A stretch of 64,000 nt of DNA from Reichenbachiella sp. 5M10 (lineage in GTDB: Bacteria; Bacteroidota; Bacteroidia; Cytophagales; Cyclobacteriaceae), in contig NZ_MDGR01000007.1 in the NCBI RefSeq assembly GCF_002742335.1, positions 4,530,501 to 4,594,500 on the forward strand, written 5' to 3'. Under the pieces are notes generated by a model that saw only the letters and a list, made by a program, of their open reading frames with translations, had not been told where the DNA came from and made no database searches. The position numbers were made by a program, and so were the translations under genes. Each line of letters starts with the position of its first letter. Positions within the stretch are counted from its first letter, which is position 1. Below are positions 62,121 through 64,000 of this stretch, one piece after another.

Positions 62121-63794
62121 ATGCTAAAGTATAGACAAATCTATTATAGAATCGCCTTGGTGTTGCTTTTCGTCCCAAAGTTGGGGTTGGCCCAGCGCTA
62201 CACCGTGGAAACGCATGGATTGCCGGAGCGTTTTGCTGTGCATGAGCTGTCGGTTGATTCTGCTGAGGTAGTACCGCTGTCTCGGGAGATTGTGGATCGA
62301 TTGAGAGGAGAGGGGTTTTGGTTGTCGGGGTTGGATAGTCTCAGCTATGGTAAGGACACGGTCGCGTTGTATTATTACACTGGAGGAGTGTATGACAAGA
62401 TTTGTTTTGATTTTGTGGAGCAAGGTACCGAAGTGGCTATCGAAGAACAGAAGCGGTTTTTTCGCCATGAGCGCAGTATAGATCAGGTGCAGGATCGTAT
62501 GGAGGCTGTATTGGAGCACTACGAAAACAACGGATATCCCTTTGCTTCTGTGGCGGTGGATTCTGCAGGGCTAGATGGAGATGAGTTGTATGTGAGGTTG
62601 CGGGTGGATCCAGGGATGTTGATTCGGTTTGATTCGTTGACTGTGACTCCAGGAGGAGTGCTCAAAGCACGCTTTTTGAGTAGGTACCTAGGCTTGGCAT
62701 ACGACCGCTACTACAGCGAGCAGCAGGTGCAGAGCATCGCGGCACGTATCGAGAATTTGCCCGCCGTGACGCTGGTTGATGTTCGCAGCACGTTTCAGTT
62801 GCGCCGCTCCAAAATAGAATTGGAGCTCAAGCCAGAGAAAGTGAATCATTTTGATGGCATCATTGGTTTTGTGCCTGCCAATGATGAGACCAACAAGATA
62901 GAGGTGACGGGAGAAATCAACTTGAGTATAAAAAACCTGTTTCAGTCTGCCAAGCAATTCGAGTTTCATTGGGAAAAGTATACACAAAACTCGCAGTTCT
63001 TGACGGCCAATTATCTGAGCCCAGCGCTGTTTGGTTCTCCATTGGACTTGTATTTGGCTTATGACCAAATCAAGCAGGATACTTTGTTTTCGAATCGAAG
63101 TTTGCAAGTTGCCTTTGATTACTACCCGACAGGGCATAGCAAGCTTCGTGTGAGTTATGAAAACGAACTGGGCAATGAACTGAATGATGAGAGTGGACAG
63201 AGCGGTGATTTCAGAATTGATTACTACGGATTGGCGGGGCAATTTTGGAAACTGGATAATCGTCGCAGACCGAAGCAAGGGGTGGCACTGTCTGTCACGA
63301 GCCAGGTAGGCTACAAACGCATCGATCAGGACAGCGTCTCACAGGCAGAGGCTACACAGTACAGTCTGACGAGCAAGCTGGCACTGTATCAAAAAGTAAG
63401 GAAGCGCTCCGTGTTGTATGCAGGGCTGAGTGCAGGCTGGTTGGAGAGTGACTGGCTCTACCTCAACGACCTCTACCGCCTTGGAGGTTTGCGATCCATT
63501 CGTGGTTTCAATGAGAATGACTTTTATGCGTCTCACTATGCTTATACGAATTTGGAATGGCGTTTTTATTTGGAGGACCAGTCGTATCTCGTTGCATTTT
63601 ATGATCAGGGTTTTTTGGGCTATGATATCGTCAACGGGTCCTATTCGGATCGTCCCTCAGGGGTCGGTGTAGGGATGCAGTTCAATACGGCAGGGGGTGA
63701 TTTTTTGATATTGTATGGCTTGGGTAAGCGTCAAAACCAAAGCTTTTCATTTGATTCCTCCAAAATCCATTTTGGATATACCGCTTTATTTTGA
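62121..63794 (+). CDS. BamA/TamA-family outer-membrane protein
   Basis: A 557-residue Omp85-superfamily-like protein. Signal peptide (MLKYRQIYYR to GLAQ, residues 1-25), POTRA-like domains (ENNGYPFASVAVDSAGLDGD, RIENLPAVTLVDVRSTFQLR), then a beta-barrel with the characteristic RLGGLRSIRGFNENDFYAS block (the barrel-lid motif) and a C-terminal strand IHFGYTALF ending in Phe. Unlike BamA, it has fewer POTRA domains and no conserved partner genes here. Role may be secretion or assembly of an unidentified client. ATG at 62121 chosen for the signal peptide. Confidence 0.85.
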   Translation: MLKYRQIYYRIALVLLFVPKLGLAQRYTVETHGLPERFAVHELSVDSAEVVPLSREIVDRLRGEGFWLSGLDSLSYGKDTVALYYYTGGVYDKICFDFVEQGTEVAIEEQKRFFRHERSIDQVQDRMEAVLEHYENNGYPFASVAVDSAGLDGDELYVRLRVDPGMLIRFDSLTVTPGGVLKARFLSRYLGLAYDRYYSEQQVQSIAARIENLPAVTLVDVRSTFQLRRSKIELELKPEKVNHFDGIIGFVPANDETNKIEVTGEINLSIKNLFQSAKQFEFHWEKYTQNSQFLTANYLSPALFGSPLDLYLAYDQIKQDTLFSNRSLQVAFDYYPTGHSKLRVSYENELGNELNDESGQSGDFRIDYYGLAGQFWKLDNRRRPKQGVALSVTSQVGYKRIDQDSVSQAEATQYSLTSKLALYQKVRKRSVLYAGLSAGWLESDWLYLNDLYRLGGLRSIRGFNENDFYASHYAYTNLEWRFYLEDQSYLVAFYDQGFLGYDIVNGSYSDRPSGVGVGMQFNTAGGDFLILYGLGKRQNQSFSFDSSKIHFGYTALF

Positions 63795-63838
63795 AAACCA
63801 TGTTTTAATTCACTTACTTTGACAGCCAAATCCAGTAT

Positions 63839-64000
63839 ATGATTGAATCACTACTTATTTTCTTTTGGGCACTTCTATTGTCCATGTTTTCGATCCCGAC
63901 CATCATCAGCGTAGCACATAGCAAACGGATCTTGGATGAACCTGATTTTAGAAAGCACCATGATATCAACACGCCGCGATTGGGAGGGTTAGGTGTTTTT
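63839..64000 (+). CDS. WecA/MraY-type phosphoglycosyltransferase, N-terminus only
   Basis: Open frame from ATG at 63839 to the window end, 54 codons. MIESLLIFFWALLLSMFSIP is a first membrane helix, followed by KRILDEPDFRKHH and NTPRLGGLG, the block before the first cytoplasmic loop in UDP-GlcNAc:undecaprenyl-phosphate transferases such as WecA. It probably starts polysaccharide or O-antigen synthesis on the UppS product. The remainder is outside the window, so the exact enzyme is unconfirmed. Confidence 0.8.
   Translation, partial: MIESLLIFFWALLLSMFSIPTIISVAHSKRILDEPDFRKHHDINTPRLGGLGVF

Overview
The window looks like a piece of the chromosome of a free-living, probably marine member of the Bacteroidota, most likely order Cytophagales (a Reichenbachiella/Flammeovirgaceae-like genome). 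I infer this from type IX secretion system (T9SS) genes (porZ, porG-like) and T9SS C-terminal sorting domains on large secreted proteins, from the synteny porG-uppS-bamA-ompH-ompH and porZ-recO, from LytS/LytTR regulators, from TAnnTTTG-like promoters, and from the absence of clear Shine-Dalgarno sites. G+C is in the mid-40s % by eye. No rRNA, tRNA, CRISPR array, complete insertion sequence or prophage was seen.

Layout. 1-713: edge-truncated unknown gene. 745-6834 (+): ferredoxin, thymidine kinase, porZ, recO, 2-oxoglutarate/Fe(II) oxygenase, chromate transporter. 6889-16945 (-): a long co-directional envelope block, from promoter end to 3' end yqeY-like, cvpA, alpha/beta hydrolase, CBS protein, nadK, two DUF6089/PorG-like barrels, uppS, bamA, two ompH/skp. 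17053-24513 (+): pdxJ, alpha/beta hydrolase, RsmI-like methylase, metK, dsbD-like, M23 peptidase, nitroreductase. 24539-24808: decayed Fic gene. 24813-27593: divergent type III polyketide synthase + methyltransferase versus UbiA prenyltransferase. 27668-30313 (-): acidic, repetitive T9SS-exported protein. 30605-31735: repeat-rich island with a GIY-YIG nuclease gene inside duplicated palindrome-bearing repeats, followed by a 22-bp-phased CACGTG palindrome array. 31844-33317: glycosyltransferase, then a relic of a T9SS tail with its terminator and a probable LytTR operator. 33318-35943 (+): LytS/LytTR pair and a DUF6503-like lipoprotein. 35936-37595 (-): lipA and an outer-membrane protein. 37852-39342: cysS. 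39471-41408 (-): CPA2-type antiporter. 41514-50342 (+): epimerase, LOG protein, lytic transglycosylase, uvrA, rhomboid-like protein, small membrane protein, second LytS/LytTR pair. 50949-59975 (+): a 3008-residue T9SS adhesin-like protein with seven 293-residue tandem units, kelch-like and cadherin-like domains. 59976-60521: terminators and a second CACGTG array. 60522-64000: small helical protein, hemW, BamA/TamA-like barrel, start of a WecA/MraY-type transferase.

How it fits together. Much of the window serves the cell envelope: BamA and OmpH/Skp assemble outer-membrane barrels, UppS makes the lipid carrier, PorG and PorZ belong to the T9SS, and two large sorting-domain proteins are likely clients of that system. 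The most unusual material is in the accessory DNA: the GIY-YIG/palindromic repeat element, the two phased CACGTG arrays (both between convergent 3' ends), the near-identical 879-bp repeats inside the giant gene, and two gene relics. All identifications are from reading the sequence; no database search was run.
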